Below, one piece after another: positions 8,246-17,418 of a stretch of 64,000 nucleotides of DNA (position 1 is its first letter; each line of letters opens with the position of its first letter). Below the pieces are notes generated by a model. The model did not search any database. It had not been told where the DNA came from and saw nothing but the letters and a program-made list of their open reading frames with translations. This DNA comes from an uncultured Chloroflexus sp. (GTDB lineage Bacteria; Chloroflexota; Chloroflexia; Chloroflexales; Chloroflexaceae). Position numbers and translations under genes: made by a program. The stretch spans positions 25,767-89,766 of the forward strand of contig NZ_CALFBQ010000029.1 in NCBI RefSeq assembly GCF_937951745.1. Direction: 5' to 3'.

Positions 8246-10201
8246 ATGCGTTCGACAGCCGACGGAACGCCGACTGCCGCGCGCAGATTGCGTTCCGTCT
8301 TTCTATGCCCAAAACTGTTGCGTTCGCACATTAGCAAGGAACCTGCGGCTATATTTGCCCAGATCAAGCGCATTCTGGTTGGCCGTCCGATTGCTACCGA
8401 ACACCAACACCAAGAACGGCTCAGCAAAACGACAGCGTTGGCAGTCTTTTCATCAGATGCGCTCTCTTCAGTCTCGTATGCAACCGAAGCCATCCTCACT
8501 ATTCTCATTCTTGGCGGGAGTGCGGCGCTTGGTCTCTCGTTGCCGATTGCTGGCGCGATTGCGTTGTTGTTGCTGATCGTTGGTTTTTCTTACCGGCAGA
8601 CGATCAAAGCGTATCCGCAAGGCGGGGGCGGCTACATCGTAACGCGCGATAATCTTGGTGATATGCCGGGTTTAGTAGCCGCCGGCGCGTTGCTCATCGA
8701 TTATGTGTTGACCGTCGCGGTCAGCATCTCGGCTGGTGTCGCTGCAATCACGTCATTGGCAACGAACTGGGGCTTTCCGGCGCTCCGCGATCATGCAGTT
8801 GAGATTGCCCTCGTCTGCATTCTGATCGTCACCATTACCAATTTGCGCGGCGCTAAAGAGAGCGGCGTGATCTTTTCCATCCCGACGTATGGGTTTATCA
8901 CCGGCATTCTCTTGATGATCGTCGTCGGTGTCGGGCATGATCTCGTATTTGGCGCCGAGCCGGTGACGCATTCAATTGATCCGGACATTCCTCCCACCGG
9001 CGAGGCGCTCTCGCTGTGGTTGATTTTGCGTGCCTTTGCCGCCGGTTGTACTGCTCTGACTGGGATTGAGGCGATCAGCGATGGCGTGCAAGCGTTCAAA
9101 CCGCCAGAGGCGCGCAATGCGGCGATCACCCTCACGTGGATGATCTCGCTGTTAGTCACGATGTTTCTAGGTATCACGTGGCTGGCGTACACGCATCAAG
9201 CGGTACCGAATGAGTTTACTCACGAGACGATCGTCTCGCAGATTGCGCGTACAATCTTTGGCGTGGGGCCAGTGTACGTCTTCATTCAGGTAGCGACTGC
9301 CTTAATTTTGGTATTGGCTGCGAATACGGCCTTTGCTGACTTCCCGCGCCTCGCTTCCTTCCTCTCACGCGATCGCTTCTTACCGCGCCAGTTTGCCTCG
9401 CGAGGCGACCGGTTGGTCTTCTCAAATGGGATTCTGGTGCTGGGAATGTTTTCAGCCCTGCTGGTGGTTATCTTTCGAGCTAATGAGATTGCTATGCTGC
9501 CGTTATATGCGGTAGGTGTATTTACTTCCTTTACCCTCTCGCAATCGGGCATGGTTCGCCGTCATTTGCGTTTGCGCCAACCGGGGTGGCTGCACAGTGC
9601 CATGATCAACGGTTTCGGCGCCTTCCTCACGGCGATCGTGCTGGTGATCTTAATGGTCACGAAGTTTGTTCATGGCGCGTGGATGGTGATCACGGCCATC
9701 CCGATTCTGGTCTTGATGTTCCGCGCCATCAACCTGCACTATCGCCGCGTGGCCGAGCAATTGTCGTTGAGCGGCGCCATCTTGCCGCCCGAACTGCGCC
9801 GTCACACGGCGATTGTGCTGGTGAGCGGCATTCATCGAGGGGTATTGCCGGCGTTACAGTACGCTCGCTCGATCGCGCCCGACAATGTTACCGCTGTATA
9901 CGTCGATCTTGATCCTGATGCAACCGAGAAGTTACGCACGCGCTGGCGTGATTGGGGGTGCGATATTCCGCTGGTCGTGCTCGAATCGCCATTCCGCTCG
10001 CTGATCAACCCGATTGTGCGCTACATCGAAGAGGTCGAGACGCGTTATGGTGATGATGTGATCACGGTGATCTTGCCCGAATTTGTGTCGGCGCGTTGGT
10101 GGGAACACCTGTTGCACAACCAGACCGGTTTGTTGATCAAAACTACCCTGCGATTACGCGGCAATGTCGTGACCAGTGTGCCGTATCGGTTAGAGCGGTG
10201 A
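8246..10201 (+). CDS. KimA-like potassium/proton symporter (APC superfamily)
   Basis: This 651-residue transporter resembles Bacillus subtilis KimA (YdaO) from memory along its whole length. It shares SSDALSSVSYATE, SYRQTIKAYPQGGGGYIVT and TGIEAISDGVQAF in the membrane part, and LPEFVSARWWEHLLHNQT in the soluble C-terminal domain. About 12 membrane helices are followed by a cytoplasmic domain from about residue 500. KimA imports K+ with protons. The first about 35 residues are unconserved. An in-frame TTG at 8318 is an alternative start, since neither start has a clear ribosome site. I found no c-di-AMP riboswitch in the short upstream region. Confidence 0.82.
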   Translation: MRSTADGTPTAARRLRSVFLCPKLLRSHISKEPAAIFAQIKRILVGRPIATEHQHQERLSKTTALAVFSSDALSSVSYATEAILTILILGGSAALGLSLPIAGAIALLLLIVGFSYRQTIKAYPQGGGGYIVTRDNLGDMPGLVAAGALLIDYVLTVAVSISAGVAAITSLATNWGFPALRDHAVEIALVCILIVTITNLRGAKESGVIFSIPTYGFITGILLMIVVGVGHDLVFGAEPVTHSIDPDIPPTGEALSLWLILRAFAAGCTALTGIEAISDGVQAFKPPEARNAAITLTWMISLLVTMFLGITWLAYTHQAVPNEFTHETIVSQIARTIFGVGPVYVFIQVATALILVLAANTAFADFPRLASFLSRDRFLPRQFASRGDRLVFSNGILVLGMFSALLVVIFRANEIAMLPLYAVGVFTSFTLSQSGMVRRHLRLRQPGWLHSAMINGFGAFLTAIVLVILMVTKFVHGAWMVITAIPILVLMFRAINLHYRRVAEQLSLSGAILPPELRRHTAIVLVSGIHRGVLPALQYARSIAPDNVTAVYVDLDPDATEKLRTRWRDWGCDIPLVVLESPFRSLINPIVRYIEEVETRYGDDVITVILPEFVSARWWEHLLHNQTGLLIKTTLRLRGNVVTSVPYRLER

Positions 10202-10211
10202 TTTTGTTGAG

Positions 10212-10234
10212 AGGGGCGCACAGTGTATGCCCCT
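10212..10234 (+). terminator. Hairpin between convergent genes
   Basis: AGGGGC and GCCCCT enclose an 11-nt loop between the KimA-like gene and the converging PfkB gene, just touching the latter's stop. It has the same core as the longer palindrome at 38304-38330. Confidence 0.5.
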
Positions 10235-11084
10235 ACGATCTTCTCGTGATATGATCAATTGCTCGGTTACCTCCAGCCATACGCTGGATGATCTGCGCCC
10301 GATCGGGCAATGCCGTATCACCGACCCCTTCTACAGCACAGGCCGCAGCGGCGGCGGCGAATCGGGCTGCAGCAAAGGGATCGCCAGTTTCCCACAGCCG
10401 GATGAGGAAGGCGGTGGCAAAGACATCGCCGGCGCCGGTGGGATCGCACTCTTGGGCTTGGTAGGCGGGGATATGGTGAGGCTTGCCATGCAAGAACATC
10501 GTCGCGCCGCGTGCGCCGTAGGTGACAATGCCGATCGGCGTGAGGCCGGCATAATAGGCGGCTAATTCATCATCGCCTCCCACATCTTCGCTGCTGAGAC
10601 TGAGCACATGCAGGCGCTCCAGTTCTTTGGGCGCGGGTTGCCAGCGGCGCAGCCGAATAGGTGATGGCAAGTCATCGTTCCAGTCACGCAACCATCCTTG
10701 GGCTGTGGCGCCGATCAAGGCGCTCGGAAAAGCTGTAGCTAATGTCGGGGTGCATTCATGCACGACCGGGCCGAGCAAGACGATGGGGGCAGTGCGCCAG
10801 CCAAGTGGGATAGCGGTCGCGCTAATTGCCGGTGCCACTGCATGAAGCCACTGGCGTCGGCCAGTAGGCGTGTAGCGGTTTTCAAAGGTTGAACTAATGT
10901 GGGTCGCAATGTTTGCCCATGCCACCCCGACGGGGGCCGGTTCGGCGCTAGCGGTGACAATCGCCGGACGCAAGCCAAGCCGTTGTGCCAGCAGCGCAGC
11001 GAAGCGAGCGGTGCCGCCAGCGGCAGTTGCGTCAGCCGGCAGCAAATCGCGGGTCACGTGGCCGATAGCAACAAAATCAATCAT
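10233..11084 (-). CDS. PfkB-family carbohydrate/nucleoside kinase
   Basis: This 283-residue protein of the ribokinase/PfkB superfamily phosphorylates a sugar or nucleoside with ATP. The C-terminal signature DPTGAGDVFATAFLIRLWETGD (key residues GAGD, with Asp as the catalytic base) is clear, preceded by YGARGATMF. The N-terminal GGTARFAALLAQRLG corresponds to the first PfkB motif. The substrate cannot be assigned. ATG 11084 is used because the only longer option is a TTG start. Upstream are two 34-bp direct repeats (11101-11204) that could carry its regulation. Confidence 0.82.
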   Translation of the reverse strand: MIDFVAIGHVTRDLLPADATAAGGTARFAALLAQRLGLRPAIVTASAEPAPVGVAWANIATHISSTFENRYTPTGRRQWLHAVAPAISATAIPLGWRTAPIVLLGPVVHECTPTLATAFPSALIGATAQGWLRDWNDDLPSPIRLRRWQPAPKELERLHVLSLSSEDVGGDDELAAYYAGLTPIGIVTYGARGATMFLHGKPHHIPAYQAQECDPTGAGDVFATAFLIRLWETGDPFAAARFAAAAAACAVEGVGDTALPDRAQIIQRMAGGNRAIDHITRRS

Positions 11085-11100
11085 AGGGTGCCAGCGCAAA

Positions 11101-11134
11101 CGTGAAGGCGAGATAGGTCGTAGACGAGAAACAA
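11101..11134. repeat. Direct repeat, copy 1
   Basis: A 34-bp unit with core GCGAGATAGGTCGT and end ACGAGAAACAA, repeated at 11171-11204 with four mismatches. The copies are 70 bp apart and lie upstream of the PfkB gene and downstream of jag. Confidence 0.8.
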
Positions 11135-11170
11135 CAGTTTACGGCGACGACTCGCTCGTGGCGCGTTTGA

Positions 11171-11204
11171 CGTAAAAGCGAGATAGGTCGTCAACGAGAA
11201 ACAA
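11171..11204. repeat. Direct repeat, copy 2
   Basis: Second copy of the unit at 11101-11134. It ends next to the terminator hairpin of the jag transcript. Only two copies are present. Confidence 0.8.
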
Positions 11205-11206
11205 GC

Positions 11207-11231
11207 GGGGGCCAGTTAGCAACCAGCCCCC
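11207..11231 (-). terminator. Probable intrinsic terminator after jag
   Basis: Read on the minus strand, GGGGGCTGG, a 7-nt loop and CTGGCCCCC form a G+C-rich stem of six pairs plus one inner pair. It is followed by GCTTGTTTCTCG and begins 7 nt after the jag stop codon, ending the rpmH-rnpA-yidC-jag transcript. Confidence 0.6.
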
Positions 11232-11237
11232 TACCGG

Positions 11238-11903
11238 TTACGATTTTGCCGGATAGATCACAATCTTACGATTCTCGCCCTCACCGGAACTCTCGGTATA
11301 AATCGTCTTGTCGTCGCGCAGGGCAAGGTGAACGATCCGTCGCTCGTAGGCAGCCATGGGTTCCAACATAATCGGCCGGCCGGTCTGGCGCACCCGTTCC
11401 GCCATCCGGCGGGCAAGACTTTCGAGGGACTCTTGGCGGCGTTGGCGATAGTTGCCCACATCAACCACCAACTGCGGCCATGCATGCACGCGCCGGCTCA
11501 CCAACAGATTTAGCAAAAACTGGAGCGAGCGCAGCGTCTCGCCGCGGCGTCCGATCAGTAGCCCCATCGCCTCTTCGTCGGCACCCTCAACGTGCAAGGT
11601 AATTGTATCTTCCGGTTCACCCTGCGGGCCGGGCACCCGCGCGACAACAGCCGTCACATACGCATGGATATCCATGCGTTCGAGCAGATCTTCGAGGATA
11701 CGTTGGGCAATAGCGCTCACCTTCTCGATGGACGGTCGCTCTTCTTCATCTTCGACAACGGTGACGCGCACCAATGCTTCGTCACCATTCTCGCCCGGAT
11801 CAAGCACCTCAATTGCCACTTCATCGCGATCGCGGCCCAATTGGGCCAACGCCAGCTCGACAGCTTCGGCGACGGTGCGCGCGCTGATCTCGATGCGCTT
11901 CAT
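11238..11903 (-). CDS. jag: RNA-binding protein Jag/KhpB (Jag-N, KH, R3H domains)
   Basis: This 221-residue protein has the three-part Jag layout. The Jag-N domain begins KRIEISARTVAEAVELALAQLG. A KH domain carries LLIGRRGETLRSLQFLLN (the GRRG loop, near residue 120), and a C-terminal R3H domain ends YERRIVHLALRD. It binds RNA and in other bacteria helps control cell division and elongation with KhpA. Its position after yidC is conserved widely. ATG 11903 follows GAGAGG by 5 nt; a GTG two codons earlier is too close to that site. Confidence 0.93.
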   Translation of the reverse strand: MKRIEISARTVAEAVELALAQLGRDRDEVAIEVLDPGENGDEALVRVTVVEDEEERPSIEKVSAIAQRILEDLLERMDIHAYVTAVVARVPGPQGEPEDTITLHVEGADEEAMGLLIGRRGETLRSLQFLLNLLVSRRVHAWPQLVVDVGNYRQRRQESLESLARRMAERVRQTGRPIMLEPMAAYERRIVHLALRDDKTIYTESSGEGENRKIVIYPAKS

Positions 11904-11950
11904 AGACACCTCTCGGTCACTGTGACCGGTTGCTTAAACGTATCTTGTCC

Positions 11951-12895
11951 CTAGCGACGGCGACGCGGGTTTGGGTGCTGGCGCGCTGCGCGATGCTCTT
12001 CGCCAGCGGTCTCGCTCGGTTCTACCGGCGCTTCAGTCAACGGCCGCATCACCGACCAGAAATCAACCTTTGGAGTTTCAGGTTGCGCTTCAGCCGCCTG
12101 ACCGGCAGGTGCCGGCGCAAACGATAATGCTGGGGCAGGGCGGTTATCGGGGGGCAGGAAGCGCAGGTAATTGGCCAACGATCCCCAACCCGAGGTGAAA
12201 TACTGCTGGATGACGCCAATGACGCTGCTAATGACCCAGTACAGAACTGCGCCAGTAGGGAAGGTAAAGGCAATGTAGCCGAAGACGAACGGCATAATCA
12301 ACATTGCCTGCGTAAACGCCTTTTGTTGCGGATCTTGCACCCGCGGCGTCGCCATCAACTGTTGCATCAACTGCAAGACGATCGAGAGCACCGGCAAGAT
12401 AAGATAGGCGAAGCCGGCGAACCCATTAGGGCCAAAGGCTGGAACGCCGAGATCCATGCCAAAGAAGGGGGCGGCAAGGATCTGGGCCAGCCGTTCGTCT
12501 TTCAGCATTTCAGCGGCGGCGGCGCTCAGGTTGACCCGTTGTTCGGGCACCATCAGGTGATACACCGCTTGGTACACGCCGAAAAAGATCGGCAATTGCA
12601 GCAAGAGCGGCAAACATCCACCGACCGGATTAATCTTATGTTCACGGTAGACACGCAGCGTCTCTTCTTGGAGGCGCTGGGGATCTTTGCCGTATTTGCG
12701 CTGGATCTCCTTCAAGATCGGCTGCACCTCTTGCATACGGCGGCTCGAACGGAGCGAACTGAGCGTCAGGGGCAGAATAACGAGGCGCGCCGCGATTGTG
12801 AAGAGCACGATCCCTAGCGCCATGTTGCCAGTCAATGATGAGAAGAAGAGCAGCAATTGTTCGAGCAAACCAACAAATGCCGACCAAATGTTCAT
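11951..12895 (-). CDS. yidC: Membrane protein insertase YidC/Oxa1
   Basis: This 314-residue insertase is of the short, Gram-positive/chloroplast-like type, without the large periplasmic domain of proteobacterial YidC. It has five hydrophobic segments, the conserved first region LVILPLTLSSLRSSRRMQEVQPILKEIQRKYG with its cytoplasmic helical hairpin, and NPVGGCLPLLLQLPIFFGVYQAVYHL. The C-terminal 50 residues are Pro/Ala-rich and end in a basic tail (NPRRRR) suited to ribosome contact. The start codon overlaps the rnpA stop (ATGA), which indicates translational coupling. Confidence 0.95.
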   Translation of the reverse strand: MNIWSAFVGLLEQLLLFFSSLTGNMALGIVLFTIAARLVILPLTLSSLRSSRRMQEVQPILKEIQRKYGKDPQRLQEETLRVYREHKINPVGGCLPLLLQLPIFFGVYQAVYHLMVPEQRVNLSAAAAEMLKDERLAQILAAPFFGMDLGVPAFGPNGFAGFAYLILPVLSIVLQLMQQLMATPRVQDPQQKAFTQAMLIMPFVFGYIAFTFPTGAVLYWVISSVIGVIQQYFTSGWGSLANYLRFLPPDNRPAPALSFAPAPAGQAAEAQPETPKVDFWSVMRPLTEAPVEPSETAGEEHRAARQHPNPRRRR

Positions 12896-13299
12896 GATGA
12901 TCCCCGTTCGTATTGTGGATGTGAGGTTGCCGATGTCGATGCAGTTGATTCGGGTTCCGGCGTGTTTAAGAGACCGGCCTGTCGCAGAAGTGCGGCAATA
13001 TCAGCTTGTAACTGGCTAAAGGGCGCTTCAACCACTTCAGGCGAGCGGATGATAACGACCAAATCGTAGCCGCGCTGCAATGATGGTAGCAACAGGCGAA
13101 CTGCCTCACGGACGCGCCGGCGAGCCCGATTTCGTTGCACTGCGCCGCCGATCCGCCGGCCTGCGACGAACCCGCAGCGCACTGCATTGCGCCGGCCCGG
13201 TGCGGCAGTTAGGGCCAGCCACGGTGACGTAACGGTGCGACCTTCTTGCCGGACGCGGCGAAATTGTTCGGGCCGGCGGAGCCGATTTGCGCGTCGCAT
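12892..13299 (-). CDS. rnpA: Ribonuclease P protein component
   Basis: This 135-residue basic protein carries the RnpA signature: the LRRPEQFRRVRQEGR start, followed by GFVAGRRIGGAVQRNRARRRVREAVRLLLP, which includes the RNR motif. It assists the RNase P RNA in maturing tRNA 5' ends. The last 25 residues are extra and Ser/Thr/Pro-rich. The start at ATG 13299 fits the family N-terminus (MRRANRLRRPEQF). A longer in-frame start at 13329 would add ten residues. It lies 93 nt after rpmH, as in most bacteria. Confidence 0.92.
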   Translation of the reverse strand: MRRANRLRRPEQFRRVRQEGRTVTSPWLALTAAPGRRNAVRCGFVAGRRIGGAVQRNRARRRVREAVRLLLPSLQRGYDLVVIIRSPEVVEAPFSQLQADIAALLRQAGLLNTPEPESTASTSATSHPQYERGSS

Positions 13300-13392
13300 A
13301 GGTAAAAAAACAAACGGGCTATCGGCCACAGATGGCGCAATGACCAGCCGCTGAGGGCGACTCTGTAGGCGATAACCCGTCCCATCCCGTCA

Positions 13393-13566
13393 TTAGCGGT
13401 GTCCGCGGCGCACCGCTCGCCGCTCATCACTCACCGTCAGTTTCCAGCGCCCCTTGAGACGCCGGCGACGGAGCACTGCGCGCCCGTCTTTGGTCTCCAT
13501 CCGCGCCCGAAAGCCGTGTTTGCGGCGGCGCGGGATACGCTTCGGTTGCCATGTTCGCTTGGGCAT
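13393..13566 (-). CDS. rpmH: Large ribosomal subunit protein bL34
   Basis: This short gene encodes 57 residues beginning [20 protein letters not shown] and continuing with the universal L34 pattern ([20 protein letters not shown]). The protein is highly basic and part of the 50S subunit. It has a C-terminal extension of about 12 residues beyond the usual L34 end. GAGGAG sits 8 nt before the ATG, and a near-consensus promoter lies 49-78 nt upstream. The order rpmH-rnpA-yidC-jag is the usual one, but no dnaA lies upstream. Confidence 0.95.
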   Translation of the reverse strand: MPKRTWQPKRIPRRRKHGFRARMETKDGRAVLRRRRLKGRWKLTVSDERRAVRRGHR

Positions 13567-13614
13567 TGTATGTACTCCTCAGAGATTATCTCTTTATTGA
13601 CAAAAACTGTTGCC

Positions 13615-13644
13615 ATTATACTCGTCGCGCTGGATGCATGTCAA
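13615..13644 (-). promoter_or_regulatory. Sigma-70-type promoter of rpmH
   Basis: On the minus strand, TTGACA (13644-13639) and TATAAT (13620-13615) are both perfect consensus hexamers separated by 18 nt. The -10 lies 48 nt before the rpmH start codon. Confidence 0.85.
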
Positions 13645-13650
13645 ATAGTC

Positions 13651-13676
13651 GCCTGCCGGCAACGTCGCCGGCAGGC
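13651..13676 (-). terminator. Hairpin after the S1-domain gene
   Basis: A perfect 10-bp stem GCCTGCCGGC / GCCGGCAGGC with a 6-nt loop, located between the S1-domain gene stop and the rpmH promoter. No T run follows, so it may separate the two transcripts only partly. Confidence 0.55.
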
Positions 13677-13701
13677 CAGTTAACATCCTCAAGCGGTGCG
13701 C

Positions 13702-15240
13702 TTATTCATCGTGACCAATTTGCTGGAGCGTGCGCCGGATCGCATCGCGCTGGCGGCGGTTCGATGGGCGCTCAATCTCGTCTTCATCATCATCGTGGTC
13801 GCGGCGGCGGCGATCACGGTCACGATCGCGGCGATTGCTCGGCCCGCCGAACTTCGTCAACAGGTCTTCAATGGTAGCATTGCCCTCAAAGGTGTCTTCA
13901 TCTTCCTCGCCGACGACATACATTTCAGGAGCCGGCTGGGCGCTGCGCCGTTCGCGGCGATCACGCCGCTCGCCGCGCTCGCTGCGTTCGCCGCGCTCGC
14001 TGCGTTCGCCGCGTTCACCCCGCTCACGGGCTGCCTGTGCGGCCGCGGTATAGCGCTCAAAGTTACTGCGGCCACCACGGGCAGGCGCGGCCTCTTCCGC
14101 CGGCTCACTTGCCTCAGCGCTCGCCGCTGCTTCCGGCTGCTCCTCTTCAAGGCGCATGGTCAGGCTGATCCGCTTGCTCTGCTGATCGACGCCGAGTACC
14201 TTCACCTTCACCTTATCGCCGACCTTGACCACATCTTCAACCTTGGCCACGCGGTGCGGGGCGAGCGCCGAGATATGGACGAGGCCATCGCGGCCAACGC
14301 CGATATCAACGAAAGCGCCGAAGGTAGCGATACCGCTAACGGTGCCTTCGACAATCTGGCCCGGCTCAAGCTGCTGCATACGCTGGGTGCGCAGCGCCCG
14401 GCGCAGGCTCAGGCTGATGCGGGCAGCCTCGCCATCAATCTCAAGCACCTTAAACTGATAGCGCTCACCGACCTTCACCGCATCTTCCGGCTTCTCAACC
14501 CGACCTTCGGCCAGTTCGCTGACGTGGATCAAGCCATCTTTGCCGACGCCGATATCGGCGAAGGCGCCGAAGGGGGCAAAGCCGGTAATCACACCTTCGA
14601 CGACATCACCAACGCGCAGACTGGCCAGCTTCTCGCGGTCGATCTCTTGACGGCGCGGCTGCGATTGTTGCTGCGGTTGGCGCGCACGGCGCGGCGTTTC
14701 CGCCCGGGCAGGGTCGCGCATCGTCAAGCTGATCCGGCGCGCATCGGTATCAATACTCTTGACCCACACCTTTACCGTATCGCCGATCTGCACCAATTCC
14801 GAAGGCGTCTCTATCCGGCGATCGCTCATTTCTGAGATATGGACGAGACCGTCGCGGCCCACGCCAATATCGACGAAGACGCCGTACAACGCGATCGACG
14901 TAATCTTGCCTTCCAGTTCCATGCCGGGTTGCAAATCCTTCAACCGGCGCGGTTTTTGCAGTTGTTGTTCACCCACCGGCGTAAAACTTGCGCCGGCCGG
15001 TTCCGCCGCGGAGGGCGCACCTTCATCTGCGGTGGCTGGAGCCATTGCCGCCGGAGCATCAGCAGCCTCCCCTGCGGCGGCGGGCTGGTCCGCCTCCTGC
15101 TCAGGGGTAGGCGCTACCGCCTCTGCCGGCTGAGTAAGCGCGGCGACGGCAGCCTCAGCCGCCGGAGCAGTAGCTGCCGCGAGAGGCGTGTCAGGCAGCT
15201 CGCCCGCAGCGACCTCATCCCTACGTACCTGATCCGTCAT
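13702..15240 (-). CDS. S1-domain RNA-binding protein (ribosomal protein S1-like)
   Basis: This 512-residue protein has three S1 domains at about residues 103-175, 208-280 and 291-365, each with the FGAFVDIGVGRDGLVHIS-type core. S1 proteins bind mRNA and help it load on the ribosome. The first 95 residues are an Ala/Pro/Glu-rich, probably disordered extension. The last about 130 residues hold an Arg/Glu-rich stretch with the repeated unit GERSER (encoded near 13971-14022) and a charged tail. Three S1 domains is fewer than the four to six of classical RpsA, so it may be the ribosomal S1 of this lineage or a related RNA-binding protein. Confidence 0.85.
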   Translation of the reverse strand: MTDQVRRDEVAAGELPDTPLAAATAPAAEAAVAALTQPAEAVAPTPEQEADQPAAAGEAADAPAAMAPATADEGAPSAAEPAGASFTPVGEQQLQKPRRLKDLQPGMELEGKITSIALYGVFVDIGVGRDGLVHISEMSDRRIETPSELVQIGDTVKVWVKSIDTDARRISLTMRDPARAETPRRARQPQQQSQPRRQEIDREKLASLRVGDVVEGVITGFAPFGAFADIGVGKDGLIHVSELAEGRVEKPEDAVKVGERYQFKVLEIDGEAARISLSLRRALRTQRMQQLEPGQIVEGTVSGIATFGAFVDIGVGRDGLVHISALAPHRVAKVEDVVKVGDKVKVKVLGVDQQSKRISLTMRLEEEQPEAAASAEASEPAEEAAPARGGRSNFERYTAAAQAARERGERGERSERGERSERGERRDRRERRSAQPAPEMYVVGEEDEDTFEGNATIEDLLTKFGGPSNRRDRDRDRRRRDHDDDEDEIERPSNRRQRDAIRRTLQQIGHDE

Positions 15241-15327
15241 TTCCTACCTTCCTCCTCACGTAAACGATTACCGAAGCTATGGTTGTGGCATCAAGCAACC
15301 ACGTTGCCGGACGCACACCGACGTATA

Positions 15328-17418
15328 TTACGAGCGCATTTGCTGCCGCACCGCACGGACAAGGCCGTCATCATGCAGATCTTCCAACCGATAGTACACA
15401 CCGCGCAAACATTCGGCCAGCCGGCGCGAGAGGCCCCGATCGAAATTCGGGTGCTCGGTATCGATCACAATTGAATGGATCTGATGCGCGGCGATCATCT
15501 CTGCGATCCGGTACGCCTCTTGCTGGGGCGGCAAGTCCGACAGCGCCACATTTGCCTGCCCGTCTGTTAATAGTACCATCAGCGGTACCACTTCTGTATC
15601 ACGCCGGCGAGCGCGTTCGAGCAACTCGAAGGCGGTAATCAAACCGCGTGACAACGGCGTCTTGCCACCGGTCGGCAGCGATTGCAAGCGGCGTTGCGCC
15701 AAATCGACGCTGTTGGTCAACGGCAATAGCACGCGGGCATAATCGCGCTGAAAGCTGACCAAACCCACCTGATCGCGGCGTTGATAAGCATCGCGCAGCA
15801 GCGAGAGGACAGCGGCTTTGGTGGCTTGCATTCGCTCTTCGGCGGCCATGCTCCAACTTGCATCAACCACGAAGCACACCGCATTGCGCGTGCGGCGGAC
15901 CCGCACCTTTTGGCGGAGATCAGACCGCTTAATCAACACTTTTGGATGCCGGCGATGGGGCGAGCCAATGGTATGCATCAACTCAGTGCGACGCTTACGC
16001 TGATAGATCGCCGCTTCGCGCAAGGTGGCATCGAGCGCCAAATCGGTCACACGCGCGGCGCGACGGCTGGTAATGTAGCGCCCTTGCTTGCGCGTCGTGC
16101 GCGAGCGCGAGCGGCGACCGGGAGCGTGACGTTGACGGCGATCAGGCGTCGCTTCGAGGCGGCGCGGCTTAAAGATGTCCCCAGCTTTGTATTCAGCACC
16201 GCCGGTTGATCGATCATCGGTTGGCGTGGTCGCTTCGGGCGTACCGGCCCCGCCAACCGAAACCGTGGCGCTGCCGCCGCCGCTCTCATTGCCGCCTTCA
16301 TCGTTGCCATTGCTCACATCGGTGAGGTCAGGGTTTTTTTTTACTTCAGCCTGCGCACTGACCTCTTCGACCCGCTTGCCATATTGGTCAAGGATGCTGG
16401 CCATCCGTTGCTCGTCAAGCTTGACTTCGCCGAACGGTTGGCGGCGCATACGGTGGGGCAGGGCCAGTTCGGCGGCCAGCCGGATATCTTCGGCGAGCAG
16501 CATGCGCCGGCCACTCCAAGCCGCGTGGGTACGGGCCGTTTCAAGGATGGTCAGATCGGCGCGGTGGCCATCAACCCCCATCTCAATGCAGAGACTGGCG
16601 ACAACCGCCATGTCGGTGCGATCGATCCGCACTTGAGGCAGCAAGGCGCGGGCAGCGGCAATTCGTTGCGTCAATGATTCCTCAGCTTCGTGCCATTGCT
16701 GGATGAAGCCGAACGGATCGGCTTCGTAGGCCATGCGCCGCTCGATAACGGCCACACGGTCATTCACATCGGTCAGGCCAACCACTTCCACCGCCAAGCC
16801 GAAACGGTCGAGCAACTGCGGGCGCAATTCACCTTCTTCGGGGTTCATCGTGCCGACGAGGATGAAGCGGGCCGGGTGCGACACGCTCACACCCTCGCGC
16901 TCGACGGTGTTCACGCCCATCGCTGCGGCGTCGAGCAGCAGATCGACGAGATGATCGTCAAGCAGATTGACCTCATCAACGTAGAGCACACCGCGATTGA
17001 CTTGCGCCAGCAACCCCGGCTCAAAGCGGCGTTGACCTTCGGTAATCGCGTGTTCGAGGTCGAGCGAGCCTACCACCCGGTCTTCCGAGGCTGAAACCGG
17101 CAATTCCACCAGTCGGATCGGGCGCACCATCGTTGGCAGCGGCCCTTGCGCGAGACGGGCTTGGCAAGAAGCGCACAGCGTCGCCGGCGTGTCGGGATCG
17201 CAACTGTAGGGGCAATCAACCACTACGTTGATCGATGGCAACAAGCGCGTCAGCGCGCGCACCGCGGTTGATTTGGCCGTCCCCTTCTCGCCGCGAATCA
17301 GCACGCCACCAATGCGGGGGTTGATCGCATTGAGAATCAGAGCGCGTTTGAGCCGCTCTTGGCCGACAATGGCGGAGAATGGATAGACCGGTCGTTGCGG
17401 AAGGCTTGTGATATTCAC
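15328..17418 (-). CDS. ChlI/ChlD-like AAA+ and VWA chelatase subunit (magnesium or cobalt chelatase)
   Basis: This 696-residue protein joins an AAA+ ATPase domain (residues 10-340) and a C-terminal von Willebrand A domain (from about residue 505) through a Gly/Ser- and Arg-rich linker. Walker A is GEKGTAKST (43-51), Walker B is [12 protein letters not shown], and [19 protein letters not shown] is the sensor region. A Cys cluster (C69, C73, C82, C85) sits in the first insert. The VWA MIDAS residues are DASWS and LLTDGQ. Such proteins drive insertion of Mg into protoporphyrin IX (BchI/BchD) or Co into corrinoids. In this phototroph the Mg role is plausible but not proven. The start is GTG 17418. 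Confidence 0.85.
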   Translation of the reverse strand: MNITSLPQRPVYPFSAIVGQERLKRALILNAINPRIGGVLIRGEKGTAKSTAVRALTRLLPSINVVVDCPYSCDPDTPATLCASCQARLAQGPLPTMVRPIRLVELPVSASEDRVVGSLDLEHAITEGQRRFEPGLLAQVNRGVLYVDEVNLLDDHLVDLLLDAAAMGVNTVEREGVSVSHPARFILVGTMNPEEGELRPQLLDRFGLAVEVVGLTDVNDRVAVIERRMAYEADPFGFIQQWHEAEESLTQRIAAARALLPQVRIDRTDMAVVASLCIEMGVDGHRADLTILETARTHAAWSGRRMLLAEDIRLAAELALPHRMRRQPFGEVKLDEQRMASILDQYGKRVEEVSAQAEVKKNPDLTDVSNGNDEGGNESGGGSATVSVGGAGTPEATTPTDDRSTGGAEYKAGDIFKPRRLEATPDRRQRHAPGRRSRSRTTRKQGRYITSRRAARVTDLALDATLREAAIYQRKRRTELMHTIGSPHRRHPKVLIKRSDLRQKVRVRRTRNAVCFVVDASWSMAAEERMQATKAAVLSLLRDAYQRRDQVGLVSFQRDYARVLLPLTNSVDLAQRRLQSLPTGGKTPLSRGLITAFELLERARRRDTEVVPLMVLLTDGQANVALSDLPPQQEAYRIAEMIAAHQIHSIVIDTEHPNFDRGLSRRLAECLRGVYYRLEDLHDDGLVRAVRQQMRS

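Noticed and set aside
11101..11204. CRISPR-like spacing (34-bp repeats, 36-bp gap)
   Set aside because: Only two units with four mismatches, no further copies, and no cas genes in the window.
13393..13566. Replication origin next to rpmH
   Set aside because: No dnaA gene, no cluster of DnaA boxes noticed, and an S1-domain gene occupies the dnaA position.
13696..14835. 379-codon plus-strand open frame opposite the S1 gene
   Set aside because: It is the antisense of the S1-domain gene, whose repeats and composition keep the other strand open; no family features.
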